A stretch of DNA of 64,000 bases from assembly GCA_002104905.1 (NCBI GenBank), contig MCFE01000086.1, positions 62,001 through 126,000 of the forward strand, given 5' to 3'. The notes under the pieces are model-generated. The model was given only the letters and a program-made list of their open reading frames with translations, was not told the DNA's origin and made no database searches. The stretch comes from Basidiobolus meristosporus CBS 931.73. Taxonomy: Eukaryota > Basidiobolomycota > Basidiobolomycetes > Basidiobolales > Basidiobolaceae. Shown here piece after piece: positions 32,150 to 43,577 of the stretch. The position numbers and the translations under genes are program-made. The first letter of the stretch is position 1; each line of letters starts with the position of its first letter.

Positions 32150-32517
32150 TGTTGTGATCTACTGCTTGAATATTTAAGTTAGATTAGTCTTTAGTCAAAT
32201 CAATTAGTTATATGTTTAGGTTATCAGTATATCAGTATTATCTATCAAATCAGTAGCTTTAGTCAGCAAATGAATCAGCAGATCCTTACCAGACAGAAAT
32301 AGATATACTAGGTAGGACCTTATTGGGTGATGAGGATGCAATCAAATGAGTCATCAGCCACAGCCTACATTAGGAGATACAATTACTCAGCAATTGATCT
32401 GGCAAAATGTATATATGCAGCTGCTGGATCTCAATAAAGATCAGTTCAAGTTTTAGTAAATACAATACTAGCTAAACTCCCTATTCCTCTACAACTCTTA
32501 TGCAAAGACTTGTAACA
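32150..32517 (+). repeat. gypsy A copy 2, 3' LTR
   Basis: 368 bp, TGTTGTGATCTACTGCTTGA to AAAGACTTGTAACA. Preceded by the purine-rich AGCAGGGGAGCA. Followed by accessory-gene sequence of the host Tnp2 element ('ctatttcctgatttctc'), which continues the sequence left of 27,652 when compared with the empty paralogue at about 1,490-1,520. Confidence 0.85.
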
Positions 32518-32916
32518 TATGGACTATTTCCTGATTTCTCTGGGCCATTGCATCTATCCTATCAGCTACTGCACCTAATTGCTTCATCAATGCTTTGGTT
32601 TGAGCTGACAGCATACTTGCTAATATGGGTGGTGATGATGTTATGATGGTCACTTGCTGGTCTTCACCTTGGGTACTGAGTTTGCTATATTCTCATCTGC
32701 CTGAGCATAATGGTCAGCTTGTGGCTCTGCAGAGGCTCTCAATTCCCTACTTGACTGAGAGCCTGAGGAGTCTGCATTATTACCTTCAATGGGCACACTG
32801 TCCACAGGGCCTTTTTTGGATGTAGCCCTGCTTGTTGCACTGAATGTCAAAGCAAGCTGTTGTCCAACCATTCTTCTGTTGCCATCAGTAGTGGGGTTTG
32901 GTTGGGAACCAGACAA
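32518..32916 (-). pseudogene. Accessory gene of Tnp2 transposon, 5' part
   Basis: Start of the second transposon gene. ATG at 32,916; open for 88 codons: SGSQPNPTTDGNRRMVGQQL, then a Ser/Gln/Asp-rich low-complexity stretch (NNADSSGSQSSREL) and ENIANSVPKVKTSK before a stop. The sequence resumes on the far side of the gypsy insertion at 27,651. The start lies 246 bp from the transposase start on the other strand, so the two genes share one divergent promoter region. No known domain is visible. Such second genes in CACTA-type elements often encode DNA-binding helper proteins; for this one that is inference. Confidence 0.5.
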
Positions 32917-33162
32917 CTTTGCTTTATTTTTTGGCAGTATGCATGTAAAAGTGAGTCAAATCAAAGGGGAAATAGTGATACATATATGTGTGTATGTGGT
33001 GCTAGAGCTATATTTATAATGCTTATTATGGCTGATCAGCATTGAATCTTACATTCATGTAGGTACAATGTCTCATAGACAAGACTGTCTTATGTTCACA
33101 TAAGTATTGATTAAAATGTTATATAATAGTACTATGTTGTTGAAGGTCAAACTGTTTGCCCC
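32917..33162. promoter_or_regulatory. Divergent promoter region of the two-gene transposon
   Basis: 246 bp between the accessory gene start (32,916, minus) and the transposase start (33,163, plus). No coding. It contains 'gagctatatttataatg' near 33,005-33,021, a TATA-like element usable for either strand, and the palindrome AAGACTGTCTT near 33,082. Function inferred from position only. Confidence 0.4.
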
Positions 33163-35391
33163 ATGGACAAGACTACTTTGACTCAATGCCATAAGAGAAG
33201 AGAAAAAAGACCATGTGGCTATTGCGGCAGGCCTCTCAGTCATGAAGCATGCAGACAGCATAGGAAGTACTACAAGGATTGCAGCCAGTGCTTTGCTACA
33301 CAAGTCATAGTTGACCATTCATCAGTCACTACTGTACCAACAGTATCTTGCAGGCCAGTTGATACTTCTATATTGGCACCTTGCCATCTTGGTTACCTTG
33401 CACAAACTGAGTTAGGTGAGTTTGTGATGCTTTTAGGCTCACCTCAGCCTTCTGAATATGGCATGCAGAGTGATAGCTCCAACAAAGAAGGTTCACTGAG
33501 GGATACTGAGCCTATCTCCTGTAACAACAGTACCATGTATGAGCCTGGTGAAATCCCTATATGCAATGAGACCACATCTGTTGAAACATATGCCAAGGAT
33601 ACCATATGGAGCCAAGTGAGCCCAGTGAGCCATCTACTGGTGAATGATGTAATATTGTGGCTAGAGAAGTGGTATGTTTCCACTAATATCAGTAATGGGG
33701 GCTTTGAGGATTTATTACTACTTCTTGCCAAAATCATACCAGATGCAACTTACCATGTACATGGTACAAGTGGATAACTATCATGCAGCTGACAGCATAT
33801 GCTCCAGGGACTGTCCTGATTCCAGTATGTATCAACAGTTCCATGGCATTCACATCCAAAATGCTACCATTGCAACATGTCCAAATTGTTGGGAATCCAC
33901 CACCATTGAGGGAAAACATTGTTTACACTCCAGATATATTCCAGTTATACCACATCTGAGGAAGCTGATGCAGTCCAATGAATATTGCAAAGCTATACAG
34001 TACCACACTCAGTATCAATCAAGCACAAACAAATCTAATATATTATTTTATTTCATGGCAAACATTACAAACAGCTAAGAAGCAAGGGCTACTTTGAAGG
34101 TATGTATGACCATGCCTTTGCGTTAGCACTGGATGGATTCTCATTAAACAAGTACTCCTCCAACAAATCCTACTGGCCACTGATTCTCATCAATCTGAAT
34201 CTGCCGCCCATCTTATGGTGTTGGAGCAATAATCTGATGGTAGTCTCACTGGTACCTGGGCCTAAATCACCATCCAACCTGGATAGCTACCTGTATCTAT
34301 TGCTGGATGAATTTTGTATGCTTTCCAGCAGGATAACAGTCAATGGCTATCATGCAGAAGTGGATATCATTATCTGCATTGGAGATACCCCAGCCATCAG
34401 CATGATAGCAGGTTTTTCCAGGCACATTGGACAGTATTGCTGTCAAATGTGTAAGATCCAGGGGACTTACTCCATAACTCACACGCATTATTATTATTAA
34501 AACACCAGCACTAAGAACATCATCTTTCCACAGAGAGAACATACTGAAGTCAGCATGCAATTGCAGCAAAGTTGGCAAGCTATAAGCTATTGACCAGAAT
34601 ATGGAATCAATTGGAAACCAGAGATACCAAAGATAGAGGGTATCTGTTGGAGTAAAAGCTTTCCACTAGGAGCAATGCATTTGCTTTTCAACAGTATCCC
34701 TATACTGATGACCAAGTTATACATGGGGCATTTCAAGCTAAATGAACCCTTCAAGATACCGGAGAAACGTGGAAGAACTGGCAAGATATTACAGAGTATC
34801 TGCTATCTTAAGTACTTCTCACAGGCTCCAATTACTTTTCATATGAATATGCAACAATACAAATGCAAAGACTAGATGAACTGGATATGTATTTATTCAA
34901 GTGGCATTCCAAAGCCATTCCTACCTAGAGTACATTGGAAGCATTGGTCATAATATGTGAACATTGTAGGAATATTTATCCAGAAGTGGATCACCAATGC
35001 CAACTTGATGCATCTACAGCTATTGTGCAAGGAGTTTGTGATGGGATTTGAGCAGCTATACTACAAGCATAAAGCTGAACACATAGATCCCTGCTGCTAC
35101 TGTATCCATTCTCTACTCCATCTTGCTCAGTGTGTGGAGAATATTGAGCCTTGCTTCACCTTTTGGGAGTTTCCTATGGAGTGGATATGTGGGGAGATAG
35201 AAAGACAAGTCAAGTTGAAGGTGCTACCATATCCCAATCTCATCAAGAATATTACCTTGAAGTCTGTCATGCATGCAATCAGCTGGCACATGGAAGACAG
35301 CCAGGAAGAGTTGGAAAATACTGAGGACAAATGTGCACATGGAGACACCTATGCCTATGGCATTAAGAAGCTAAGCTGCCCCAATGTGTGA
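33163..35391 (+). pseudogene. Tnp2-type transposase, best-preserved copy
   Basis: Near full-length transposase of the Tnp2 (CACTA-like) type, in several broken frames. ATG at 33,163. N-terminal Cys/His cluster CGYCGRPLSHEACRQH, then HRKYYKDC. Central part: DHAFALALDGFSLNKYSSNK, WPLILINLNLPP, LVPGPKSPSNLDSYLYLLLD, IGDTPAISMIAGFS, CCQMCKIQG, THYYY. C-terminal part: LYMGHFKLNEPFKIPE, KWITNANLMHLQLLC, FVMGFEQLYYKHKAEHI, CYCIHSLLHLAQCVENI, WEFPMEWICGEIERQVK. This order (GPK.P..LDS; GD.PA; SGH..C..C; FE.LYY; H.LLHL; W.MER) is that of fungal Tnp2 transposases. Stops near 34,077 and 34,499 and frame changes make it inactive. Confidence 0.8.
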
Positions 35392-35990
35392 GTAATCAGC
35401 TAAGTAATGTAAAGTTGGGTTGGGTGCAACAAGCAACTGATTTTTATTAGGAAAACTCTACCAAGGTATGCCAGATTTCTCATGGTCACAAGCCAACTTC
35501 TACACCATTGAATATGGAATTCACACAAACAAAAGCCAGAGCGCACCTATAAGGGGGACTAGAATCCAGCACGGCAAAGGAATAGATTGGCTAAATGCCA
35601 AGAAGTTCTTTGCAGATATTCAGGAGGTATTCATGGCAGAAGTGGCAACAACCAAGCATATGTTTGCAAGATGTATATGTTACCAGCAGTACAAGGTATA
35701 TGGCAACTCAATTGTGGCAGGTGTGCATGTTTGTAGAGGGTGGTAAGCAGGAGTCCATAGTTTTTTTTTGATTCAAACTATATGTGGAATACCCAAGGTA
35801 GTAGTGGGTAAGCCAATAAAGAGGGGTGGTTTTACAGTGGGATATATGAATTGCAGAAGGGGAGGTAGAAAAAGGAAATACCATTTGGTAAGTTGATATG
35901 GTAGCATTGTATAGAACCAGCTGTAAGCCTCACTACTGCCATGATAATGCCATTGCAGACTTGCAGAAAGACCATCAAAATACTGTCAAG
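35392..35990 (+). mobile_element. 3' flank of the Tnp2 transposon
   Basis: Non-coding 3' part with a 92-codon open stretch (35,468-35,746; IQHGKGIDWLNAKKFFADIQ, EVFMAEVATTKHMFA) that may be the transposase C-terminus after a frameshift. Beyond 35,750 it matches 160-345 and, reversed, 25,560-25,760. Homology ends in 'aatactgtcaag' at about 35,990, where truncated copia sequence begins, so the terminal inverted repeat is missing. Confidence 0.55.
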
Positions 35991-36267
35991 TTTCTTAGGA
36001 TAGGGTAGTAGTCTGGGTACTTCTGTCTATGGAGAACTTAATCCCTAAGTAGTATCTCAGGTCTCCTAGATTGGACATCTTGAGCTCTTTAGATAGGCTG
36101 GATTTAGTCCCTTCCAATGTTTCAAGGTTATTGGTGGCTATAATAAGATCATCTATATTAAGAGCTAATAGAGCTGGACTTGCTCAACCTGGCTTATAGT
36201 CTATACTCTTAGCTGCATTACTCCTTTTGAAACTCAGAGATTCCAGGTAAGAATCTATTTTGCAATT

Positions 36268-36582
36268 CTAGGCTCTTAGTGATTGTTTGAGACCATATAG
36301 AGACCTTTTGAGCTTGCAGACCAAATGGGGGTTATCTTGGTCAGCAAACCCACCAGGCCGGTCCATATACATGTCTTCAGCAGGTTCTCCATTCAAAAAT
36401 GCAGCTTTTACATCCATATGATGAATAAAAAACATATATTTTGCTCCAATAGCCAATATCAATCTGATGTAATTAAATTTGGCTACTATTGCAAAGGTCC
36501 TAGTATAGTCATGTCCTTTTGTTTGTGAGTATCCTTTAGCCACAAGTCTTGCTTTGTATCTTTTGATTGTGCCATCAGTCAT
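36268..36582 (-). pseudogene. copia reverse transcriptase, reversed copy
   Basis: 104 open codons: TIKRYKARLVAKGYSQTKGH, DVKAAFLNGEPAEDMYMDRP, GGFADQDNPHLVCKLKRSLY, GLKQSLRA. These are the classical Ty1/copia reverse transcriptase motifs, including the first catalytic Asp (MDVKAAFLNG). The YVDD box lies further left in another frame (about 36,150; VDD equivalent altered). Confidence 0.75.
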
Positions 36583-36785
36583 ATATTTTGTCTCAAAGAC
36601 CCATCTGCATCCAATTGATTATTGGTTGATTGGTAATTTGACTAGGTTCCAAATATGATTTTCCATTGGGGCCTGATATTCCACAGTTGGTGAAAGTCTT
36701 CAACACTTTGTCTGAGGGCTATTCAGGGCCTCTTTTACAGTCTGGGGCTCATGAATATGGACTGAGTAGGCATAGGCTAAGTTTG

Positions 36786-37117
36786 TGTTGTAAAAATTTG
36801 TAGTTCCACCTGAATATTCAGCTAACTTAGTCACTTAGATCATTACCTTCAAATTCTTGAGGATACTGACCAAACTCCTTGTCAGGATTTACTTAGAATA
36901 TTTACCCAGAACATGAAAATTAGATAAGATGTCCAAACAGCCCCAAACTTTGTGCACATGCTCTTGGGACCTTCCTTAACCTATCCTACATGTAAGTTAT
37001 GTCAAGACCATGTGAAAGTATAAATACTACCTATACATTTAATAATTCATTAAGTGAAAACCACCTTATCCACTTGTCCTCCCAATCACTTACAATATCT
37101 TGAAGACTCTTACAACA
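36786..37117 (+). repeat. Solo LTR, copia family 1, TSD GTTTG
   Basis: 332-bp LTR starting TGTTGTAAAAATTTGTAG and ending CTCTTACAACA. Flanked by GTTTG at 36,781-36,785 and 37,118-37,122, a 5-bp target duplication. It interrupts the reversed copia coding region at the YINEGTN...YSVHI segment. Carries a TATAAATA promoter-like motif (about 37,018-37,025). Confidence 0.9.
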
Positions 37118-38897
37118 GTTTGTACCCTCATTGATATGGTAACTTAGGCTACTTTGTGTTTGGTTGGATCTCTGGGCATATGATACTGGAAAGATCACTT
37201 CTGGGATATTCCTGGCCACTGCTTCAGGCTGAACCATGGTTGTAGAGTCCTCTCAGGTGAACAAGTTCTCATTGATTTGCTCTGATGCAATTGTGATATT
37301 GGTACTTGAGATCAGATTTTTGTCATATTTTGGTGTCATTTTTTGTGAAAATTTTGAATTTTCATCAAACAGCATATCCCTGGACTTGATTAGCTTCTTT
37401 GCTTTGGTATTGTAGACACTATATGCTCTACCCTTATTGCGGTAGCCCAAAAGTACATATTTTACACTTTTTGGCTCAAATTTTACTAATTTCCAGGCAG
37501 TTTATTGGCATAAGCTGTACAGCCAAATATTTTGAGATGTTCAGCACTTGACCTCTATTCATACCATGCCTCAAATAGAGTAGAATCACACAGTTTTCTG
37601 TTATAAATCCTATTTTTAAGGTATACAGCTGTGGCAACTGATTCCACCCATAAATCATGTGAGAATCTTTGATTGTGGATCATAGATCTTGCCATATCCA
37701 TTATGGATCTGTTTGCACATTCTGCTACTTCATTTTGCTATAGTGAGTATGATATGGTAGTCTCTTGCTTTATCCCATGAATTATGCAGAAGTGGATGAA
37801 GAGTTTTGAGGTATATTCTCCTCCATTGACACAGTGTGCGTGCTTGATTTTCTCACTAGTTTTTCTCTCCACCATGGCTTTAAACTCCTTGAACTTAGAC
37901 AGAGCTTCTTCCTTTCTCTTCATGAAGTAGACCCATGTGTATCTTGCTTATCATCAATAAAAGTGATTAAATAGTTCATCCTGCTTGAGGATAAACTTTA
38001 CCTAGGTCCACACAGATATGAGTGAGTTAGATCTAATTATTTCTTGGTTTTGATTAAACCAGAGCTCTTGAACAGTTGTCTGGCTTGTTTCTCATATATG
38101 CAGGTGTCACAGTGCTCCAAATCTGCTGGGGGATCAGTTTTTACTCCAGAAAATAGCTGATTTTTGATCAATTTGTGCAAAAAATCAAAATTGATGTGTC
38201 CAAATCTCCTGTGCTAAAGCATTGGTATTTCTTCATTTAAGTTATTTATATTGGCTACCCAATATGATGGAATATAAGTTAACGTATGCAGATTCTGATC
38301 TCTGATACCCAAAGCAATATGAGCACCATTTTGATCAGTGACCCTGCATTCAGAACTGCCAAAGCTGAAATTGAGTCCTTCTGCTGTGGCCTTGCTTAAA
38401 GATAGTAGGTTCTTGGCTATTTCTGGTACATAGGGTACTTCCTTAAAGGTCAATATATGGCTTCCTTCACTGCTTCTAAAGTTTACTTGGGCGGTTCCTT
38501 CTCCCACTGCATCAAGTGTTCTATTGTCACCCATGAAAACCTTCTTAATTGGATTTCTTGGTATTGGGTAAAAAGTTCTTTTTGGTGTGTAAAGTGTTGA
38601 GATGCTCCAGAGTCAATATACCACATCTGAGAATCCTTGTTTGTGGTCATATTTAGTGCAGATATGAATAGTCTACCTTCAGTTGTTGTATCATTTCCAT
38701 GTTCAGGCTTTTTCTGCTAACTATCTCTCTTCTTGAAGCACTGGTCTGATGTGTCTCCTTTCCTTTTGCAGTAGTTGCAAAACTGGTTGCTATTGCCTTT
38801 AAAAGGTCTTGGGTATCTTCTTTGTTGATTATCATTGCTTATTAAAGTATTTTCATATTCCTTTTTATTAGCACTTGATTTTCTTAACTCATCCTTC

Positions 38898-39245
38898 TGT
38901 TGTAAAAATTTGTATTCCACCAAAATACTCACCTAATGTAGTCACTTAGATCATTACCTTCAAATCATAGAGAATACTGACCAAGTTCCATGTTGGGATT
39001 TGATTAGAATACTTTCACCAAAAATCCAGGTACCCAGAACATGAAAATTAGATAAGTTGTTCAAACAGCCCCAAACTTTGCACACATGTTCTTGGGACCT
39101 TCCTTAACCTAATTCCAAGTGTTTGTTATGCCAAGGCCATGTAAAAGTGTAAATACTACTTTTACATTCAATAAATCATTAAGTAAAAACACATAATCTA
39201 CTTGTTCTCCCAAACACTTCCAATATCTTCAAGACTCTTGCAACA
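38898..39245 (+). repeat. copia 5' LTR
   Basis: 348 bp, TGTTGTAAAAATTTGTATTC to AAGACTCTTGCAACA; short inverted terminus TGTTG/CAACA. Contains 'gtaaatactac' (TATA-like) near 39,150 and AATAAA at 39,170-39,175. Followed by GCTGATGAGCACAAAGCTG, matching GTTGATGAGCCCCAAGCTG next to the LTR of the reversed element, so this is a conserved leader. Confidence 0.9.
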
Positions 39246-39835
39246 GCTGATGAGCACAAAGCTGTCACTCTTTGCAATGTCTACTACTGCTATTACTGGA
39301 ATTTCTTGCTCTGCTGAAAAGTTGGATGGATCTAACTACCAAGTGTGGAAGGCGAAGATGAAGATGCTGCTACAAGAAAGAGGCCTTTGGGATATTGCCA
39401 TGGGAGAAGAATGCCCTCCTAAAAATGTGGGAGAGGGAGCCTCAAAGTACCAGAAGAAAGAACAAAGTGCCTTTAAATGCATTTGCCTTAATGTTAAAGA
39501 CAAACTGCTAACTCAATGCCCAAGAGCAAAAATGGCAAAGAATGCCTGGAAAGCATTAGAAGACACCTACCTGCCATGTTCAGCTGCTAAGAGAATGTAT
39601 CTGAGACAAAAATTCTTAACTATAAAGATACTACCAGGAGAAGAAATGAAAAATCTAATTAACAAAATTACCCTGCTTGTGGATGAAGGGGAATCTGTGG
39701 GTGTACCAACTACCAATGAGGATGTGACTGTTACCATCCTGAATAGTCTGACAGACAGGTTTCAGGGCCTTGTATCAGCCCTAGAGTCCAGAACTCAAGA
39801 TTTGACCTTAAATTACATATATGGAAGGCTCCTGG
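39246..39835 (+). pseudogene. copia gag, N-terminal part
   Basis: Frame open from inside the LTR (39,202) to 39,843. Likely start at the Met near 39,280 (MSTTAITGISCSAEKLDGSN). Gag features of copia: LDGSNYQVWKAKMKMLLQER, GLWDIAMGEE, WKALEDTY, MYLRQKFLTIKI, EMKNLINKITLLV, ILNSLTDRFQGLVSALES. The frame runs into a solo LTR at 39,836 and then stops. Confidence 0.8.
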
Positions 39836-40183
39836 TGTTGTAAAAATTTGCAATTTCACCTAAATATTTGCCTAACTTAGTCACTTAGATCATTGCCCTC
39901 AAATCCTAGAGAATACTGACCATATTCATTGTTGGGATTTACTTGGAATATTTTCACTAAATACCAGGTACCCACAACATTAAAATTAGATAAGTTGTCC
40001 AAACAGCCCCAAACTTTGCACATATGTTCTTGGGACCTTCCTTAACCTATTCTATGTGTTTGTAATGCCCAGACCATGTAAAAGTATAAATACTACTTAT
40101 ACATTCAATAAATCATTAAGTGAAGACCAAATAATATACTTGTTCCCTTAATCACTTCCAATATCTCCAAGACTCTTACAACA
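39836..40183 (+). repeat. Solo LTR, copia family 1, TSD CCTGG
   Basis: 348-bp LTR, TGTTGTAAAAATTTGCAATT to GACTCTTACAACA, with CCTGG at 39,831-39,835 and 40,184-40,188. It splits gag of the complete copia element between GRLL and the segment reading DEELRKSSANKKE. Because it sits in an element that is itself inserted in another copia, it is a third-level insertion. Confidence 0.92.
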
Positions 40184-41120
40184 CCTGGATGAAGAATTAA
40201 GAAAATCAAGTGCCAATAAGAAGGAAGAATAAAATGCTTTAATAAGCAATGATAGCCAACAAAGGAGGTACCCAAGACCCTACACAGGCAACAGCAATCT
40301 GATTTGTAACTACTGCAAAAGGAAAGGACATACAGCAGACTAGTGCTTTGAGAAGAGAGATAGTCAGCAGAAAAAGCCTGAATATGGAAATGATGCAACA
40401 ACTGAAGATAGACTACTCATATCCACACTAAATATGACCACAAACAAGGATTCTCAGACATGGTATATTGACTCTGGAGCATCTCAACACTTTACACACC
40501 AAAAAGAACTTTTTACCCAATACCAAGAAATCCAATTAAGAAGGTTTTCATTGGTGACAATAGAACACTTGATGAGGTGGTAGAAGGAACCGCCAAGTAA
40601 ACCTAAGAAGCAGTGAAGGAAGCCATACACTGACCTTTAAAGAAGTACCCTATGTACCAGAAATAGCCAAGAACCTACTATCTGTAAGCAAGGCCACAGC
40701 AGAAGGACTCAGCTTCAGCTTTGACAATTCTGAATGCAGGGATCACTGATCAAAATGGTGCTCATATTGCTTTGGGTATCAGAGATCAGAATATATACAA
40801 ATTGGCTTATATTCCATCATATTTGGAAGCCAATATAAGTAACTTGAATGAAGAAACACCAATGCTTTGGCACAGGAGATTTGGACACATCAATTTTGAT
40901 TATTTGCACAAAATGATCAAAGATCAGCTAATTTCTGGTTTGAAAAATGATCCCCTAGTTAATTTGAAGCACTGTGAAGCCTGCATATTTGGGAAACAAG
41001 CCAGACAACTGTTCAAGAGCTCAGGTTTAATCAAAATTAAGAAAAAATTAGATCTAATTCACTCACATCTGTGTGGACCTAGGCAAAATTTATCCTTAGG
41101 CAGGATGAAGTATTGAATCA
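40184..41120 (+). pseudogene. copia zinc knuckle, protease and pre-integrase
   Basis: Continues gag after the solo LTR: DEELRKSSANKKE, then knuckle CNYCKRKGHTAD*C with a stop replacing the residue before the last Cys. Protease: DSQTWYIDSGASQHFT with the D-S-G active site (about 40,455). From 40,721: QNGAHIALGIRDQNIYKLAY, then MLWHRRFGHINFDYLHKM and HCEACIFGKQARQLF, the GAG-pre-integrase HHCC zinc region. At least three frame breaks. Confidence 0.75.
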
Positions 41121-41760
41121 CTTTTAGTGATGATTATACAAGATACATGTGGGTTTACTTCATGGGGAGAAAGGAAGAAGCTCTGTCTAAGTTCAGGGAG
41201 TTGAAAGCCATGGTGGAGAGAGAAACTGGTGAAAAAATCAAGAAAATATGCACTGACAATGGTGGAAAATATACCTCAAAACCTTTCTTTCACTTCTGCA
41301 AAATTCATGGGATAAAGCAAGAGACTACTGTACCATACTCCCCACAGCAAACAGAGTAGCAGAACGTGATAACAGATCAATAATGGATATGGCAGGATCT
41401 ATGATACACTATCAAAGATTCTCACATGATTTTGGGCAGAATTAGTTGCCACTGTGGTGTATCTTAAAATAGGAGTTATAGCAGAATAATTTGTAATTCT
41501 ACTCCATTTGAAGCATGGTATGGATACAGACCAAGTGCAGAACATCTAAGAATATTTTTGTGTACAGCATATGCCAAGAAACTGCCCAGAAATCAGTCAA
41601 AATTTGGGCCAAAAGTTTAAAATGCTTATTTTTGGGCTATTGCAGTGAGAGTAAAGCATACAAACTCTACAATACCAAAGCAAAGATGCTAATCAAGTCC
41701 AGGGATGTGTTGTTTGATGGAAATTCAAAATTTTAACAAAAAATGACATCAGATGCTGAC
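41121..41760 (+). pseudogene. copia integrase remnant
   Basis: Catalytic core pieces: VYFMGRKEEALSKFRELKAM, KKICTDNGGKYTSK (second Asp of the DDE set), then HGIKQETTVPYSPQQTE, followed by broken sequence to FLGYCSESKAYKLYNTKAKM and SRDVLFDGNSKF, the GKGY-like C-terminal region of copia integrases. A stop lies in the GITFSDDYTRY segment near 41,115 and another after QQTE. Confidence 0.7.
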
Positions 41761-41859
41761 AAAAATCTGATCTCATGTCCACTGTTGTAAGGATTGAATC
41801 AGAGCAAAACAATGAGAATTTTCTCACTCCAGAGGACTCTGCAGCCATGGTTCAGCCAT

Positions 41860-43040
41860 GATCAGTGCCCAGGAATATCCCAGAAGTGATCATTCCAGTA
41901 TCAAATGCCTGGAGATTCAGTTGGACAAGAAACAGCCCAACTTTCTATATCAATGAGGGTACAAACTTAACCTATGCCTATTCAGTCTATATTGATAAAC
42001 CCTGGACTGTAAAAGAGGCCCTAAATAGCCCTCAGACAGAGTTTTGGAGATCTGCAATGACTGAGGAATATCAGGCCCTGATGGAAAATCAAACTTGGAA
42101 CTTAGTCAAATAACTAATCAACCAAAAATCAATTGGATGCAGATGGGTCTTCAAGATAAAATACAAGGCTGATGATACAATTGAAAGATACAAAGCAAGA
42201 CTTGTGGCCAAAGGATACTCTCAAACAAAGGACTTGACTATACTGAGACCTTTGCACTGGTAGCCAAGTTTAACTCCATCAGATTACTATTGGCTATTGC
42301 AGCCAAATATAAGTCTTTTATTTATCAAATGTATGTAAAAGCTGCATTTTTGCATAGAGAACCTGATGAGGACATTTATATGGACCAGCCTGATGGGTTT
42401 GCTGATCAAGATAACCCCCATTTGGTCTGCAAGCTTAAAAAGTCACTATATGGTCTCAAACAATCAGTAAGAGCCTGGAACTGCAAGATAGATTCTTATT
42501 TGGAATCTTTGAGTTTCAAAAGGAGTAATGCTGACTATAGTATATACTACAAGCCAGATAGAGCAAATCTTGTTCTATCAGCTCTATATGTGGATGATCT
42601 TATTATAGCTGCCAATAACCTAGCAACATTGGAAGAGACTAAATCCAGCCTATCTAAGGAGTTCAAGATGTCTGATCCAGGAGAACTCAGTTACTACTTA
42701 GGGATTAAGTTCTCCATAGACAGAAGTACCCAGACTATCACTGTAAGCCAATCCAAGTATATTCAAGATATACTAAAGAAGTACCAGATGGAAGACTGTA
42801 AACCGGCAGCTACCCCAATGGAGACAAACCTTAACTTGGTCAAAACTCAACCAAATCAAGAGAGCTTGGTGCCCTCTGAAAGCCCTGACTTTCCTTATCA
42901 ATCTATGGTCAGCAGTCTGATGTATATTATGCTTACAACACGTCCAGATATCTCATATTCAGTGGGAGTTGTCAGCCAGCATAATCAGAACTATGGATCT
43001 GATCATATTGAAGCAGTTAAGCGGATTTTAGATACCTAAA
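41860..43040 (+). pseudogene. copia reverse transcriptase
   Basis: From YINEGTNLTYAYSVYIDKPW and ALNSPQTEFWRSAMTEEYQ (41,950-42,100) through a stop at 42,112 and a frameshift, into 249 open codons (42,290-43,039): YVKAAFLHREPDEDIYMDQP, HLVCKLKKSLYGLKQSVRAW, the catalytic box LSALYVDDLIIAANN, then GELSYYLGIKF and TRPDISYSVGVVSQ. The first catalytic Asp of xDVKAAFLNG is Tyr here (MYVKAAFLH), a mutation that should abolish polymerase activity. YVDD is intact. Confidence 0.8.
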
Positions 43041-43095
43041 AGGAACTGCTGATACCTGCTTAAGATACACTTAAAAGGATCTGGAACAGGATCTT

Positions 43096-43566
43096 GTGGG
43101 ATACTCTGATGCAGATTGGGGACAAAATTTGGAAGACAGAAGATACACCACAGGATACACCTTTCTTTACTGTAAAGGAGCAATTTCATGGAATTCAAGA
43201 AAGCAACCAACCATAGCACTATCTACCACAGAGGCAGAGTACATGGCAGCCTGTGAGGCTACAAAAGAAGCAATGTGGTTAAGAAATCTTTTTACAGATT
43301 TAGGCCTATGTCAAAAAATGCCCATTACTTTATTTCAAGATAATCAAGGATGTATACAAATAGGTAGAAATCCAACTTTTCATGCTAGAACCAAGCACAT
43401 AGATTTTAGACATCATTTCATATATGACAATATAGAGAATAACTTAGTTGGCTTAGCTTACTGTCCTACAGATGAAATGATTGCAGACATATTTACCAAA
43501 CCACTAGCTAGAGAAAAGTTTGAATATCTTAGGTCACAATTAGGACTAGTCAGTGTGAACATTTAG
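43096..43566 (+). pseudogene. copia RNase H
   Basis: 156 open codons, well preserved: GYSDADWGQNLEDRRYTTGY, SWNSRKQPTIALSTTEAEYM, AACEATKEAMWLRNLF, LFQDNQGCIQIGRNPTFHAR, TKHIDFRHHFIYDNI, MIADIFTKPLAREKF. These are the hallmark motifs of copia RNase H. Preceded by a stop that separates it from reverse transcriptase; followed by the purine tract and 3' LTR. Confidence 0.85.
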
Positions 43567-43577
43567 CCAAGTGGGAG

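Larger units (their letters stand above)
27652..32517 (+). mobile_element. gypsy A copy 2, complete with two LTRs
   Basis: Only copy of gypsy A with both LTRs: 27,652-28,020 and 32,150-32,517 (369 and 368 bp). Gag, protease, reverse transcriptase, RNase H and integrase follow in Ty3/gypsy order. Damage: stops in gag, a 211-bp DNA element in reverse transcriptase (29,827-30,037), loss of about 260 bp of RNase H near 30,800 (copy 1 11,577-11,838 has no counterpart) and stops in integrase. It is inserted in the accessory gene of a Tnp2 transposon; the paralogous site near 1,500 is empty. Confidence 0.9.

Noticed and set aside
27652-32517. A 5-bp target duplication for gypsy A copy 2
   Set aside because: The flanks (TTCTG on the left, TATGG on the right) do not match well; boundaries are instead supported by LTR ends and the empty paralogous site.
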